64,000 nucleotides of DNA from NCBI RefSeq assembly GCF_000657795.2, contig NZ_JHEP02000001.1, positions 186,001 through 250,000 on the forward strand, in the 5' to 3' direction. Position numbers and translations under genes: made by a program. The stretch comes from Bordetella pseudohinzii (lineage in GTDB: Bacteria; Pseudomonadota; Gammaproteobacteria; Burkholderiales; Burkholderiaceae_B). The notes below the pieces were generated by a model. The model was given only the letters and a program-made list of their open reading frames with translations, had not been told where the DNA came from and made no database searches. Numbering within the stretch: the stretch's first letter is position 1; each line of letters begins with the position of its first letter. This document shows positions 25,725-34,373 of this stretch, piece after piece.

Positions 25725-27798
25725 TGAGCGCATCCAGGCAGACCGCCCCGTCGGGCCGTATCACGAAGGGATTGACGTCGATGCCCTGCAGGGCCGCGCG
25801 CCAATCCACGGCCAGATAGGACAGCCCGATCAAGGCCTGGCGCAAGACCGCGGTATCCAGCGCCGGCTGGCCGCGCCACCCCTTGAGCAGGCGCGAGGCG
25901 CGCACCGAGTCGATGAGCGCCTCGGCGCCGGCGTCATCGAGCGGCGCGCTGGCGAAAGCCACGTCCTGGAAAAGCTCGACCGCCACGCCCCCCAGGCCGA
26001 ACATCACCATGGGGCCGAACAGCGGATCGATATGCACCCCCAGGATGGTCTCCGTGCCCGGCCGGCTCATGGGCGCGACCAGCACGCCGCTGATCCGCGC
26101 CTCGGGCGCATGCCGCCGGGCCCGCGCCAGCAGGGTCTCATGGGCATGCTCGACGGCCGGCGCATCGGCCAGGTTGAGCATCACGCCGCCGATCTCGGTC
26201 TTGTGCGCAATATCGGGCGAAACAATCTTGGCCGCCACCGGGAAACCCATCTCGCGGGCCGCGGCCGCCGCCTCGGCGGGCGTGGCGCAGAGGCGCTCGG
26301 GCAGGATGGGCAGGCCGTAATGGGCCAGCGCCTGCTTGGCCTGCAGCTCATCGAAGCGGGCCTGCGGCAGGGGCAGCGCGGGCGGCCGCGCCGAGGGTGT
26401 CCGGCCGCGCGGCGCGCGCCAGCGCCCGGCCAGGGCGCATAGCGCGCCCACGGCCGCCATGGCCCGTCCGGGGTCGGCGAAGATGGCCAGCCCCGCGGCC
26501 TCCACCTGCTCGCGCACCGGCGCGCTATGCGGACCCACCAGCACGATCAGGCGGTCGGGATGCTCGCGCCGCAAGGCCGCCAGCGAGGCCAGAATAGGCC
26601 CGAACCGGCGCTCGTCGCAGGGGATCTGCGCCAGATACAGACAAAGCGTGGACCAGGCCGTGCCGCGCAACAGCAGGCCGGCCAAGCCGGCGATGCCGTC
26701 CTTGACCGCGCCGATCTGGGCCGTGGTATCGAGCGGATTGTCGCCGATGGCAAAGGGCACCTGGGCGCGCAGGCTCGCCGCCAGCGGCCCCGGTATCGGC
26801 GGGATCTCGACGCCATGGCGCTCGGCGTCGTCGGCCATCAGCACGCCTATCCCGCCGGAGACCGTAAGCACGCCGGCCTGCGCGTTGGCGGGCATGGAGA
26901 ACTGCGTGCACAGATACGCGATATCAAGCATCTGCTCTATGGTCGCCGCTCGCCAGGCGCCGCACTCGCGCACCACGGTGTCGAACACCCGGTCGTCGCC
27001 GGCGATAGCGCCGGTGTGCGTGGCCGCGGCCAGCTGGCCGCGCGAGGAGGCGCCGACCTTCATGAGAATGACGGGCTTGCCGGCGGCCGCGGCCTTGCGC
27101 AAGGCGCCGCGCAGGACATCGCCATCGCGGCAGCCTTCGATGGCCGCGCAGATCACGCGGGTCTGCTCATCCTCGGCCAGAAAGTCGATGGCCTGGGCCA
27201 CGTCCACATCGGCCTCGTTTCCGGTGGCGACGATGCGCGCGATGCCCAGGCCGCGCTGGATGGCCTGCGCATAGGCGCAGGAGCCAAAGGCGCCGCTCTG
27301 CGTGGCGAAGCTGATGCCGCCGGGCTGGGGCGACAAGGCTTCCAGCGCGGTCGAGAAGGTGGCGTGGAAATGATTGCGCACGCTCACGATACCCAGGCAA
27401 TTGGGGCCCAGCAGGCGCACGCCATGCTCGCGCGCCAGGGCCAGCAAGGCGGCCTGCCGCTCGCGGCCGGCCTCATCCTCTTCGGCAAAGCCGGAGCTCA
27501 GCACCTGCACATGGCGCACGCCTTTGGCGATGCAGTCGCGCAAGGCCGCGACCGCCGCCGCCGCGGGCACGATGATGAGGGCATGGTCCACCGGACCGGG
27601 CACATCGGCCAGCGCCGCATAGGCTGTCAGCCCCTGCACCTCGCCCACCTTGGGATTGATGGGATAGATGCGGCCGGCGTAGCCGGCCTCGCGCAGAAAG
27701 CGGATGGGGCGTCCCCCCAGCTTGTCGGGATCCGTCGAGGCGCCGATGATGGCCACCGACGCCGGATCGAAGAAAGGCCACAGAGGATGGCGGCTCAT
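25699..27798 (-). CDS. NDP-forming acyl-CoA synthetase (acetate-CoA ligase family, fused alpha-beta)
   Basis: The 699-residue protein starts MSRHPLWPFFDPASVAIIGAST (27798); the frame is open further upstream but without family sequence. It carries the CoA-binding Rossmann domain, the succinyl-CoA ligase-like middle, and a C-terminal ATP-grasp domain with SPDIAHKTEIGGV. Such fused ADP-forming ligases activate a carboxylic acid with ATP and CoA. It is the last gene of the operon that starts at 32779; its ATG overlaps the upstream dehydrogenase stop (ATGA). Together they suggest activation and oxidation of an imported acid. Confidence 0.9.
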   Translation of the reverse strand: MSRHPLWPFFDPASVAIIGASTDPDKLGGRPIRFLREAGYAGRIYPINPKVGEVQGLTAYAALADVPGPVDHALIIVPAAAAVAALRDCIAKGVRHVQVLSSGFAEEDEAGRERQAALLALAREHGVRLLGPNCLGIVSVRNHFHATFSTALEALSPQPGGISFATQSGAFGSCAYAQAIQRGLGIARIVATGNEADVDVAQAIDFLAEDEQTRVICAAIEGCRDGDVLRGALRKAAAAGKPVILMKVGASSRGQLAAATHTGAIAGDDRVFDTVVRECGAWRAATIEQMLDIAYLCTQFSMPANAQAGVLTVSGGIGVLMADDAERHGVEIPPIPGPLAASLRAQVPFAIGDNPLDTTAQIGAVKDGIAGLAGLLLRGTAWSTLCLYLAQIPCDERRFGPILASLAALRREHPDRLIVLVGPHSAPVREQVEAAGLAIFADPGRAMAAVGALCALAGRWRAPRGRTPSARPPALPLPQARFDELQAKQALAHYGLPILPERLCATPAEAAAAAREMGFPVAAKIVSPDIAHKTEIGGVMLNLADAPAVEHAHETLLARARRHAPEARISGVLVAPMSRPGTETILGVHIDPLFGPMVMFGLGGVAVELFQDVAFASAPLDDAGAEALIDSVRASRLLKGWRGQPALDTAVLRQALIGLSYLAVDWRAALQGIDVNPFVIRPDGAVCLDALITLNEAAA

Positions 27799-28841
27799 GC
27801 AGGACTCCCGGTCAAAAGCGCATGCAGGCTGCGCCGATGGCGCAGCGGGTCGGTATGGAGCAGGCTGTTGGCGATCAGGCGCGTGGCCAGGCGGGCGGCC
27901 GGCATCTCGCGCGTCATGCCCATGCCGCCGTGCAGCTGGATCACCGTCTCCGCAAAGGGCAGCGCCTGCTCGCCCACGCACAGGCCCAGCAGATCGAAGG
28001 CCGCGTTGTCGCCCGGCGCGGCGTCGAGCGAGCGCAGCGTGGCCTGCAGAAGGCCGGCCGCCGTTTCATAGCGGATGTACAGGCGGGCCACTTCATGGCG
28101 CAGCGCCTGGAAGCCGGCCAGCGCCTGGCCGAATTGTTCGCGCTGCGCCAGATAGGCGATGGTCTGAGCCAGGGCCGCGCCCATGGCGGCAACCGTATCG
28201 GCCGCGCTTGCCGCCACCTCCACACGCCAGCCGGCCTCCTTGGCGGCGGCCGCCGGCGCGCCAAGCGCGAGCACGCCATCGACGGCAAAGCGTCTCAGTT
28301 GGCAGACCTGCAGCGGCCGCTCGTCCATGGAGCGGCAGGGCCGCGCGCAATCGCGCAGACGCTGCGCCGCCGCCCAGGCCAGCAAAGGCCCCTGGGCGGT
28401 GCGCGCGGCGAGCAGCACATGGCTGCAATCCTCATCCAGCGACATGGCCGCCGTGCTGCCCGACAGCAGCCAGTCCTGGCCGTCGGGCTCGCCATGCAAG
28501 GCATCGTGGTCCAGGCGGCTGCCCAGTTCGATCACGGCCGCGCCGCTGGCCAGGTCCCGCAAGAGCCGGTCCGCCTCGCCAGCCAGTCTGCCCAACAGGG
28601 CCGGCGCCACGCCGCAGCGGCTGATGACAGGCAAATTGACGCCCTGTCCCGCCAGGCCCTCGACGATCGCGGCCAGGTCGGCGAACCCGCCGCCGGCGCC
28701 GCCCTGTTCTTCGGCCACCAGCACGGCATTCCAGCCGAGCTCGCGGATGCGCGCCACGGGCGGACGGGCCTCGCTCTGGGCCAGGCGCGAAGCGCTTTCC
28801 GACAGCAGGCCGGGAAACAGCAATTTGGGTTGGAAAGACAT
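27795..28841 (-). CDS. Acyl-CoA dehydrogenase, shorter subunit
   Basis: The 348-residue protein has a reduced N-terminal region and a recognisable C-terminal half (QREQFGQALAGFQALRHEVARLYI, VIQLHGGMGMTREMPAARL). Paired with the 401-residue enzyme next door, it resembles the alpha2-beta2 FadE pairs used for bulky acyl-CoAs such as steroid side chains, where the small subunit is partly degenerate. It overlaps the ligase ATG. FAD-dependent alpha,beta-desaturation is the expected reaction; which subunit holds the catalytic base is not settled from sequence. Confidence 0.87.
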   Translation of the reverse strand: MSFQPKLLFPGLLSESASRLAQSEARPPVARIRELGWNAVLVAEEQGGAGGGFADLAAIVEGLAGQGVNLPVISRCGVAPALLGRLAGEADRLLRDLASGAAVIELGSRLDHDALHGEPDGQDWLLSGSTAAMSLDEDCSHVLLAARTAQGPLLAWAAAQRLRDCARPCRSMDERPLQVCQLRRFAVDGVLALGAPAAAAKEAGWRVEVAASAADTVAAMGAALAQTIAYLAQREQFGQALAGFQALRHEVARLYIRYETAAGLLQATLRSLDAAPGDNAAFDLLGLCVGEQALPFAETVIQLHGGMGMTREMPAARLATRLIANSLLHTDPLRHRRSLHALLTGSPA

Positions 28842-28844
28842 GCT

Positions 28845-30050
28845 TCAGACTCCGAAAAGCGCGCGCGCGATGACATTGAGCTGGACCTCGGTCGTCCCGC
28901 CGGCGATGGTCTTGGACCGTGCGAAGAGGTAGTTCTGCACGGCCAATCCTTCGGCGCCCGCCTGTCGCGCCTCGTCCAGGAAGCGCGCCGCGCCCACGGG
29001 GCCGTGCACCATCAGGGCGATGCGGGAGATGTCCTGCGCAATGCTGCTGCACGCCAGCTTCAAGGCCGAAGGACGCGCGCCCAGCGGCTCCTGGCGCATC
29101 ATCGCGTCGATGGCCGAAGCCAGCATTTCGCGCGCGCTCTTGATGCGCGCGGCCAGCGACAGCAGCTCATTGTCCAGCCCGCCATAGTCGCGCGCCGCAT
29201 CCCTGTGCTGCGTCAGCAGGCGCGCCAGGCCCCGCCACTGCCGCATCAGCTGGGCCACGCTGGCCGGCGGCAGGCGCTCCCGCTCCAGGAGATACTTGGC
29301 GCAGGTCCAGCCCTCGCCCTCCGGCCCCAGCAGTCTCGCGGCCGGCACGCGCACATTCTCCAGAAAGACCTCGTTGACATGATGCCAGCCGTCGATGGTG
29401 TGTATGGGCCGGTGACTGATGCCCGGGCTGTCCATATCGATGAGGAAAAGCGATATGCCCTCCTGCTTGCGACCTTGGTTCGAGGTGCGCGCCAGCAGAT
29501 AGATGCGGTCGGCCTCATGCGCATGCGAGGTCCATATCTTCTGGCCGTTGATGACATAGTCGTCGCCGTCGCGCTCGGCGCGGGTGCGCAGCGAAGCGAG
29601 GTCGGAACCGGCGCCGGGCTCCGAATAGCCCTGGCACCACCAGTCGCTGGCGTCGACGATGCGCGGCAGGAACTCCGCTTTCTGCGCCGGCGTGCCGAAG
29701 CGCATGATGACCGGCCCGATATGGCCCAGCCCATGGTGGTAGAGCGGCGGACAATCCTCGTCGGCCATGACTTCTTCGAAAATCATGCGCTGGCGCAGGG
29801 TCCAGCCCGTGCCGCCCTGTTCGCGCGGCCAGCCTGGCGCGGCCCAGCCTTGCGCATGCAAGAGGCGCTGCCAGCGGCTGTAGACCGCGCGCGTGATCTT
29901 CTCGCCCGCGGCCACATGACGGCGGATCTCGGCGGGACATTGTTCGCGGGCGAAGGCGCGCAGCTCGGCGCGGAACGCCGCATCCGCCTCGCTTTCGGCA
30001 TAGCCGCCCGTGGGCAGGGCCAGCAGGCGGGCATCGATCTCCAAGGCCAT
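28845..30050 (-). CDS. Acyl-CoA dehydrogenase, longer subunit
   Basis: The start MALEIDARLL (30050) gives 401 residues. The flavin region WCQGYSEPGAGSDLASL, the beta domain VINGQKIWTSHAHEAD, and the C-terminal AGGTTEVQLNVIARALFG are standard FadE features. It lies 3 bases upstream of the smaller dehydrogenase and 1 base downstream of the crotonase, so the genes are tightly coupled. It probably catalyses the first oxidation of the imported acid's CoA thioester. Confidence 0.9.
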   Translation of the reverse strand: MALEIDARLLALPTGGYAESEADAAFRAELRAFAREQCPAEIRRHVAAGEKITRAVYSRWQRLLHAQGWAAPGWPREQGGTGWTLRQRMIFEEVMADEDCPPLYHHGLGHIGPVIMRFGTPAQKAEFLPRIVDASDWWCQGYSEPGAGSDLASLRTRAERDGDDYVINGQKIWTSHAHEADRIYLLARTSNQGRKQEGISLFLIDMDSPGISHRPIHTIDGWHHVNEVFLENVRVPAARLLGPEGEGWTCAKYLLERERLPPASVAQLMRQWRGLARLLTQHRDAARDYGGLDNELLSLAARIKSAREMLASAIDAMMRQEPLGARPSALKLACSSIAQDISRIALMVHGPVGAARFLDEARQAGAEGLAVQNYLFARSKTIAGGTTEVQLNVIARALFGV

Positions 30051-30051
30051 G

Positions 30052-30828
30052 TCAGCGTCCCTTGTAGACGGGTTGACGTTTCTCCAGGAAGGCCTGCTGG
30101 GCCTCGCGCGCATCCTCGGTGTCCGACAACGCCACCGTGATGTTCTGCTCGAAGCGATAGCCCTCGCGCGGCGGCATCGCCACGGTCACCTGGGCGGCCT
30201 GCTTGGCATAGCGCAGCGCGATCGGCGCCTTGCCGGCGATCTCCTGGCCCAGGGCCAGCGCATAGGGCATCAGCTCCTCGGGCGGCAGGCTGGCCTCGAT
30301 CAGGCCCAGGCGATAGAGCTCATCGGCGGACACCTTCATGCCGGTGAAGAACATGCGCCGCGCCCGCGACTGGCCGAAGATGCGCTGCAGCAGCGCGGTG
30401 CCGCCGGCCAGGCCGACGTTGATCTCGGGCATGGACACATAGGCATTGTTGGACGCCACCCAGATATCGCAGGCGGCCATGAGACCGAAACCGGCGCCCA
30501 GGGCCGGGCCATTGACCGCGGCGATGACGGGCTTGCCGCACTCGCTGATCGCCAGGGCCGACTCGCGGACCAGGCGGTTGTGGCGCCAATAGGCGCCCGG
30601 GCCGCGCTGCTTGATGGCCGGCCGTTCGGAGACGTCGGCGCCGGCCGAAAACACCTTGGCCTTGCTGGTCAGGATCACGCAGCGCACATCGGCGTCATCA
30701 TTGAAGCTGTCGAAGACGTCGATGATTTCGGCGCGCATCTGCGCGTTCTGGGCATTGACCGGCGGACGGTCGAGATAGACGATGGCGACATGGCCGTCGC
30801 GCTCGATTTTCAGGCACTCGAGATTCAT
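30052..30828 (-). CDS. Crotonase (enoyl-CoA hydratase/isomerase) family protein
   Basis: I start at MNLECLKIE (30828), which has GGAG 6 bases upstream; earlier in-frame GTG and ATG codons have no ribosome site. The 258-residue enzyme has oxyanion-hole segments SAGADV (61-66) and NGPALGAGFG (106-115). The position of the first catalytic Glu of hydratases (Glu144 in rat crotonase) is Gly115 here, while the second (E135 in MPEINVG) is kept. One acidic residue is more usual in isomerases, so hydration should not be assumed. It lies inside the Bug-dehydrogenase-ligase operon. Confidence 0.88.
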   Translation of the reverse strand: MNLECLKIERDGHVAIVYLDRPPVNAQNAQMRAEIIDVFDSFNDDADVRCVILTSKAKVFSAGADVSERPAIKQRGPGAYWRHNRLVRESALAISECGKPVIAAVNGPALGAGFGLMAACDIWVASNNAYVSMPEINVGLAGGTALLQRIFGQSRARRMFFTGMKVSADELYRLGLIEASLPPEELMPYALALGQEIAGKAPIALRYAKQAAQVTVAMPPREGYRFEQNITVALSDTEDAREAQQAFLEKRQPVYKGR

Positions 30829-30848
30829 GATGCGCTCCATGGGAAAGA

Positions 30849-31793
30849 TCACTGCAGGTCCACGCCGCTATCGACCAGCGCCTTCAGGCGGGCCGATTCA
30901 TAATCCAGGAAACGGGCAAAGGCCTCGGGCGTGCCGCCCTCGACAAGCAGCGAGGTCCTGTCGATGGCCGCCCGCGTGGCGGGGTCCGCGACAGCGGCCC
31001 GCAGATCCGCATTGATCTGCCTCAGCACCGCGTCGGGCGTGCCCTTGGGCACGAAGAAACCAAACCAGCTGCCGAACACCAGGTCCACGCCCAGCTCGCG
31101 GAAGGTCGGCACGCCGGGCGCGCCCGGGTGGCGTTTCTCGCTGGCGATGGCGATGGCGCGCAGGCGCCCGGCCTGGACGTTGACCATGGACGACGGCCCG
31201 TCGAAGATGCCGTCGACCATGCCGCCCAACACATCGTTCATGGCCGGGCCGGTGCCCCGGTAGGGCACGTGCGTGATCTGCACGCCCTCGGCCTTGGCCC
31301 ATAGTTCGGCGGCGATATGCGGGCTGGAAGCCATGCCCGAAGAGGCCAGGCGCAGATTGCCCGGCGACTTGCGCGCCTTGGCCAGCACGTCATCCAGCGT
31401 ATGCAGCTCGCCCTTGGCCGGCACCACCAGCAGATTGCGGCTGTTGCCCAGCAGCATCACCGGCCGCAGGGCGTCCTTGCCATAGTTCATATCCTTGCGC
31501 AGCACGGGATTCGAGGTATAGGCATAGCTGGTGAGCAGCAAGGTATGCCCGTCCGGCTCGGCGCGCGCCACGCTCTGCGTGCCGAGCATGGTCGCCGCCC
31601 CGCCCTCGTTCTTGACGATGACCGGCACCTTCCAGCGCCGGCCCAGGAACTCGCCGATGGCGCGCCCATAGAGATCCGTCACCCCGCCCGGCGCATAAGG
31701 CACCACGATGGTCACCGCGTGGTCGGGAAAAGCCTGGGCGCTGCCCAGCCCGCACATGGCCAGCGCGCAGGCGGCCAGAAACCGTTTCATCAT
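30849..31793 (-). CDS. Bug-family periplasmic solute receptor
   Basis: Start MMKRFLAACALAM (31793) lies 5 bases from GGAG. A signal peptide ending SAQA is followed by VTIVVPYAPGGVTDLYGRAIGEFL, VPVIVKNEGGAATMLG and HVPYRGTGPAMNDVLGG over 314 residues. It is the second of two consecutive Bug genes at the head of the acid-catabolic operon and 14 bases from the first. Two receptors in one operon could take different forms of the substrate. No TctAB is nearby. Confidence 0.9.
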   Translation of the reverse strand: MMKRFLAACALAMCGLGSAQAFPDHAVTIVVPYAPGGVTDLYGRAIGEFLGRRWKVPVIVKNEGGAATMLGTQSVARAEPDGHTLLLTSYAYTSNPVLRKDMNYGKDALRPVMLLGNSRNLLVVPAKGELHTLDDVLAKARKSPGNLRLASSGMASSPHIAAELWAKAEGVQITHVPYRGTGPAMNDVLGGMVDGIFDGPSSMVNVQAGRLRAIAIASEKRHPGAPGVPTFRELGVDLVFGSWFGFFVPKGTPDAVLRQINADLRAAVADPATRAAIDRTSLLVEGGTPEAFARFLDYESARLKALVDSGVDLQ

Positions 31794-31807
31794 TTTGTCT
31801 CCTCTCC

Positions 31808-32779
31808 TTATTCGGCTTTTATGCCGGCGCGTTCGATGAGCGCGCGCCATTTCTGTTGTTCGCTCTCGACCAGGCGGCCCATGTCGGCGGGCGAGCCGCC
31901 CGCCAGCGACGTGCCTTGCGCGAAACCCGCCTTGACCGCCGGATCGCGCAGCACGCTGTTCAAGCTGGTATTGAGTCTTTCGATGATGGCCGGCGGCGTG
32001 CCCGCCGGGGCGGTGATGTAGTTGACCGGCACCGCCTCGAAACCGGGCAAGGTCTCGGCGATGGCCGGCACCTGCGGCGCGGCCTCATTGCGCGCCAGCG
32101 AAGAGACGCCCAGGGCGCGGACCTTGCCGGCCTGGATCAGCGGCAGATAGACCGACAGCGTGTCTATGGTCATGGGCACCTGCCCGCCGATCAGGTCGTT
32201 CTGCGCCGGCCCCGTGCCGCGATAGGGCACATGGAAAATATCCACGCCCGCGGCCTGCCGGAAGAGTTCGCCGGCCAGATGGCTGGTCGAGGCGACGCCG
32301 GAGCTGGCAAAGCCCAGCTTGCCGGGATGGGCCTTGGCATAGGCGATCAGCTCGGCCACGCTGCGCACCGGCAAGCTATTGCTCACCACCAGCACATTGG
32401 CGCCCTCGCTCACCCGCCCTACCGGCACGAGATCGCGCGAGGGGTCATAGCTCAAGTGCTTGAACAGAAAGGGCGCGGTCATCTGCTGGCCCGGCGTGGT
32501 GTACAGCAAGGTGTAGCCATCGGCCGGCGATTGCGCCACATGGCCAGCGCCCAAGGTGCCGCCGCCGCCAGGCCGGTTCTCCACCACGACCGGCTGGCCC
32601 AGCGCCTTGCCCCAGGGCTCGGCGATGCGGCGCGCATTGGCGTCGGCGCCGCCGCCGGGCGCGAAAGGCACGATGAGCCGCAAGGCGTGATCGGGAAAGC
32701 TGCCGTCCGCGGCCCCGGCCGGCGCCGCGAACTGCGCGGCCGCCGCCAGCGCCAGCGGGATCAAAAGTCCGCTGCGCAT
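31808..32779 (-). CDS. Bug-family periplasmic solute receptor, first gene of acid-catabolic operon
   Basis: Start MRSGLLIPLALAAAAQF (32779) has GGAG 6 bases upstream. The signal peptide ends APAGAA. The mature part has LRLIVPFAPGGGADANARRI, VVVENRPGGGGTLGAGH and HVPYRGTGPAQNDLIGG over 323 residues. It is the first gene after the palindromic operator at 32849-32882 and so is probably under the divergent TetR repressor. Ligand unknown; the downstream CoA enzymes suggest a carboxylic acid. Confidence 0.9.
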   Translation of the reverse strand: MRSGLLIPLALAAAAQFAAPAGAADGSFPDHALRLIVPFAPGGGADANARRIAEPWGKALGQPVVVENRPGGGGTLGAGHVAQSPADGYTLLYTTPGQQMTAPFLFKHLSYDPSRDLVPVGRVSEGANVLVVSNSLPVRSVAELIAYAKAHPGKLGFASSGVASTSHLAGELFRQAAGVDIFHVPYRGTGPAQNDLIGGQVPMTIDTLSVYLPLIQAGKVRALGVSSLARNEAAPQVPAIAETLPGFEAVPVNYITAPAGTPPAIIERLNTSLNSVLRDPAVKAGFAQGTSLAGGSPADMGRLVESEQQKWRALIERAGIKAE

Positions 32780-32848
32780 GCTTGTCTCCACCTATATCGG
32801 GGTTTTGTCGCCGCAAAACTTGTCCGGCCTCCCGGTTTTTTCCTTATG

Positions 32849-32882
32849 CTTGGAACTTACCGACCGGTCGGTTGGTTCCAAG
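32849..32882. promoter_or_regulatory. Near-perfect 34-bp palindrome, TetR operator
   Basis: Core ACCGACCGGTCGGT (32859-32872), a common TetR-family site, flanked by TTGGAAC and GTTCCAA arms; only two mismatched base pairs over 34 bp. It lies 69 bp from the Bug start and 78 bp from the TetR start, so one dimer or dimer pair could block both promoters. Confidence 0.8.
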
Positions 32883-32960
32883 GATAGACCTGAATGCCAG
32901 GGAAATTCAATCCCGGTGGATTCCCTTATCATCACCCCGTCTTCTTCTACAGGGCCCTTT

Positions 32961-33554
32961 ATGACCGCGCGCGACCCAGGACGCTACGACCAGATCATCC
33001 ATGCCGCGCGGCGCCTGATCGCCCGCCACGGCTACCGCGGCACGTCCTTGAACATGATTGCCGCCGAGGTCGGGGTCTCCAAAGCCGCCCTCTATCATCA
33101 CTTCCCGGACAAAGACACGCTCTACCGCAGCCTGATCGCGGCCGGCATGGAGCATTTGTTCAATGAGGTGCGGGCCGGCATGCAAGCCGCGGGAGAGGAC
33201 CCGCGCGAACGGCTCTATGCCTTCATGCGCGCCTCGGTCGATTACTACGAGCAGCACCACGACAGCTGGATGTCGGGCTCGCAGTTGTTCTGGACGGCGG
33301 AAAGCCCCGAACACCGCGCCCTGGTCCTCACCTGGCGGGATGCCTACGAAACCTTGCTCAAGGACGTCCTGCGCGACGGTGTGCGCGGCGGGCAATTCCG
33401 GGCCGACACCGACATCAGCCTGGCCAGCAAGTTCCTGCTCTCATCGCTGAACCAGCTGTCGCGCTGGTACCGCCCCGGCGGCGGCAAGAGCGCCCGCGAG
33501 ATCATGGACCGCTTCGTGGACATGTTTCTGCACGGCGTGCAGGCTCCCGGCTGA
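32961..33554 (+). CDS. TetR family regulator of the divergent acid-catabolic operon
   Basis: The start MTARDPGRYDQII (32961) gives 197 residues with the helix-turn-helix LNMIAAEVGVSKAALYHHFPDKDTLYRS at about 35-63. The ligand-binding domain is of the FadR/KstR2-like TetR_C group. Across 181 bp lies the Bug-Bug-crotonase-dehydrogenase-ligase operon, and a near-perfect palindrome sits between them. It is therefore the probable repressor, with an acyl-CoA intermediate as likely inducer. Confidence 0.9.
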   Translation: MTARDPGRYDQIIHAARRLIARHGYRGTSLNMIAAEVGVSKAALYHHFPDKDTLYRSLIAAGMEHLFNEVRAGMQAAGEDPRERLYAFMRASVDYYEQHHDSWMSGSQLFWTAESPEHRALVLTWRDAYETLLKDVLRDGVRGGQFRADTDISLASKFLLSSLNQLSRWYRPGGGKSAREIMDRFVDMFLHGVQAPG

Positions 33555-33585
33555 GCGGCCCCGGCGGCGGGCGGCCGCCCTGCCC

Positions 33586-34365
33586 TCAGAAACGGATCGA
33601 GCAGCGTATCCCGGCCGGGATGACGTGATCCTTGTTGGGAATGGTGAGCAGCACCGTGAAGGTGCCGCTGGCCGCGTCCATCACCCGGTCGATGCGCCAG
33701 ACCTTGGCCTTGAGCGCCTGCCCGCTGATGGCCGGATTGACGTTGACCTGGGCTTCGGCCTCGTGCTTGATCTGTCCGTACAGGCCCTCGGGCACCACCA
33801 CCTTGACCACCAGCGGATCGATCTGCGCCAGCTTGACGATCTTGTTGTCGTTGACGCGGTCGCCCGGGCCGGCGTAGCGCTCGGCCACCACGCCGTCAAA
33901 AGGGCTTTTGATGCTGCGTTCGGCCAGGATGGCCTGCTGCAGGGCTACCTGCAATTGCGCCTGGCGGCTGCGCGAACTCATCTCGTCGTAGTCGCCGGCC
34001 GGCAGCAGCTTGCGCTTGTAGAGATCGGCATTGCGGTCCACGACGCGGCTCAGATAGGCCGCCTCGGCGCGGCGCAGGCCCAGCGTGGCCTCGTCGACAT
34101 GGGTGTTCAACTCCGCCACGACCTGGCCTTTCTTGACCGAATCGCCGCGCTGCACCAGCACCCGTTCAAGCACGCCGGCCGAAGGGCTGCCCAGTTCCGA
34201 CACCTGGAAGGGCTCGATCAAGCAGGCCATGGGATGGCCCAGGCTGTCCTGGGGCGCCGCCCCGGTCAGCGGCGGCAGCGTGGCGTCCGGCGGCAGGCCC
34301 TGGGCCAGGGCGGCGGATGCCAGGGAAGCCAGACAGGCGGAAAGGACGAGCGTGGAAATCTTCAT
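33586..34365 (-). CDS. HlyD/RND-type periplasmic adaptor protein, last gene of giant-protein operon
   Basis: The start MKISTLVLSACLASLASAALAQ (34365) gives a cleavable signal peptide; there is no membrane anchor. The 259-residue protein has a barrel-sandwich (lipoyl) half GVLERVLVQRGDSVKKGQVVAEL, a short helical hairpin and a second half SIKSPFDGVVAERYAGPGDRV, then a beta-barrel domain. RND and ABC systems use such adaptors to bridge to an outer-membrane channel. No RND pump or channel is here. It starts 8 bases after the SecA-like gene and closes the operon, so it probably serves export of the giant protein. Confidence 0.88.
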   Translation of the reverse strand: MKISTLVLSACLASLASAALAQGLPPDATLPPLTGAAPQDSLGHPMACLIEPFQVSELGSPSAGVLERVLVQRGDSVKKGQVVAELNTHVDEATLGLRRAEAAYLSRVVDRNADLYKRKLLPAGDYDEMSSRSRQAQLQVALQQAILAERSIKSPFDGVVAERYAGPGDRVNDNKIVKLAQIDPLVVKVVVPEGLYGQIKHEAEAQVNVNPAISGQALKAKVWRIDRVMDAASGTFTVLLTIPNKDHVIPAGIRCSIRF

Positions 34366-34373
34366 GATGGGTC

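Noticed and set aside
27822-30140. A 772-codon plus-strand frame opposite the acyl-CoA dehydrogenases.
   Set aside because: Shadow composition and no start context; both dehydrogenases are intact on the minus strand.
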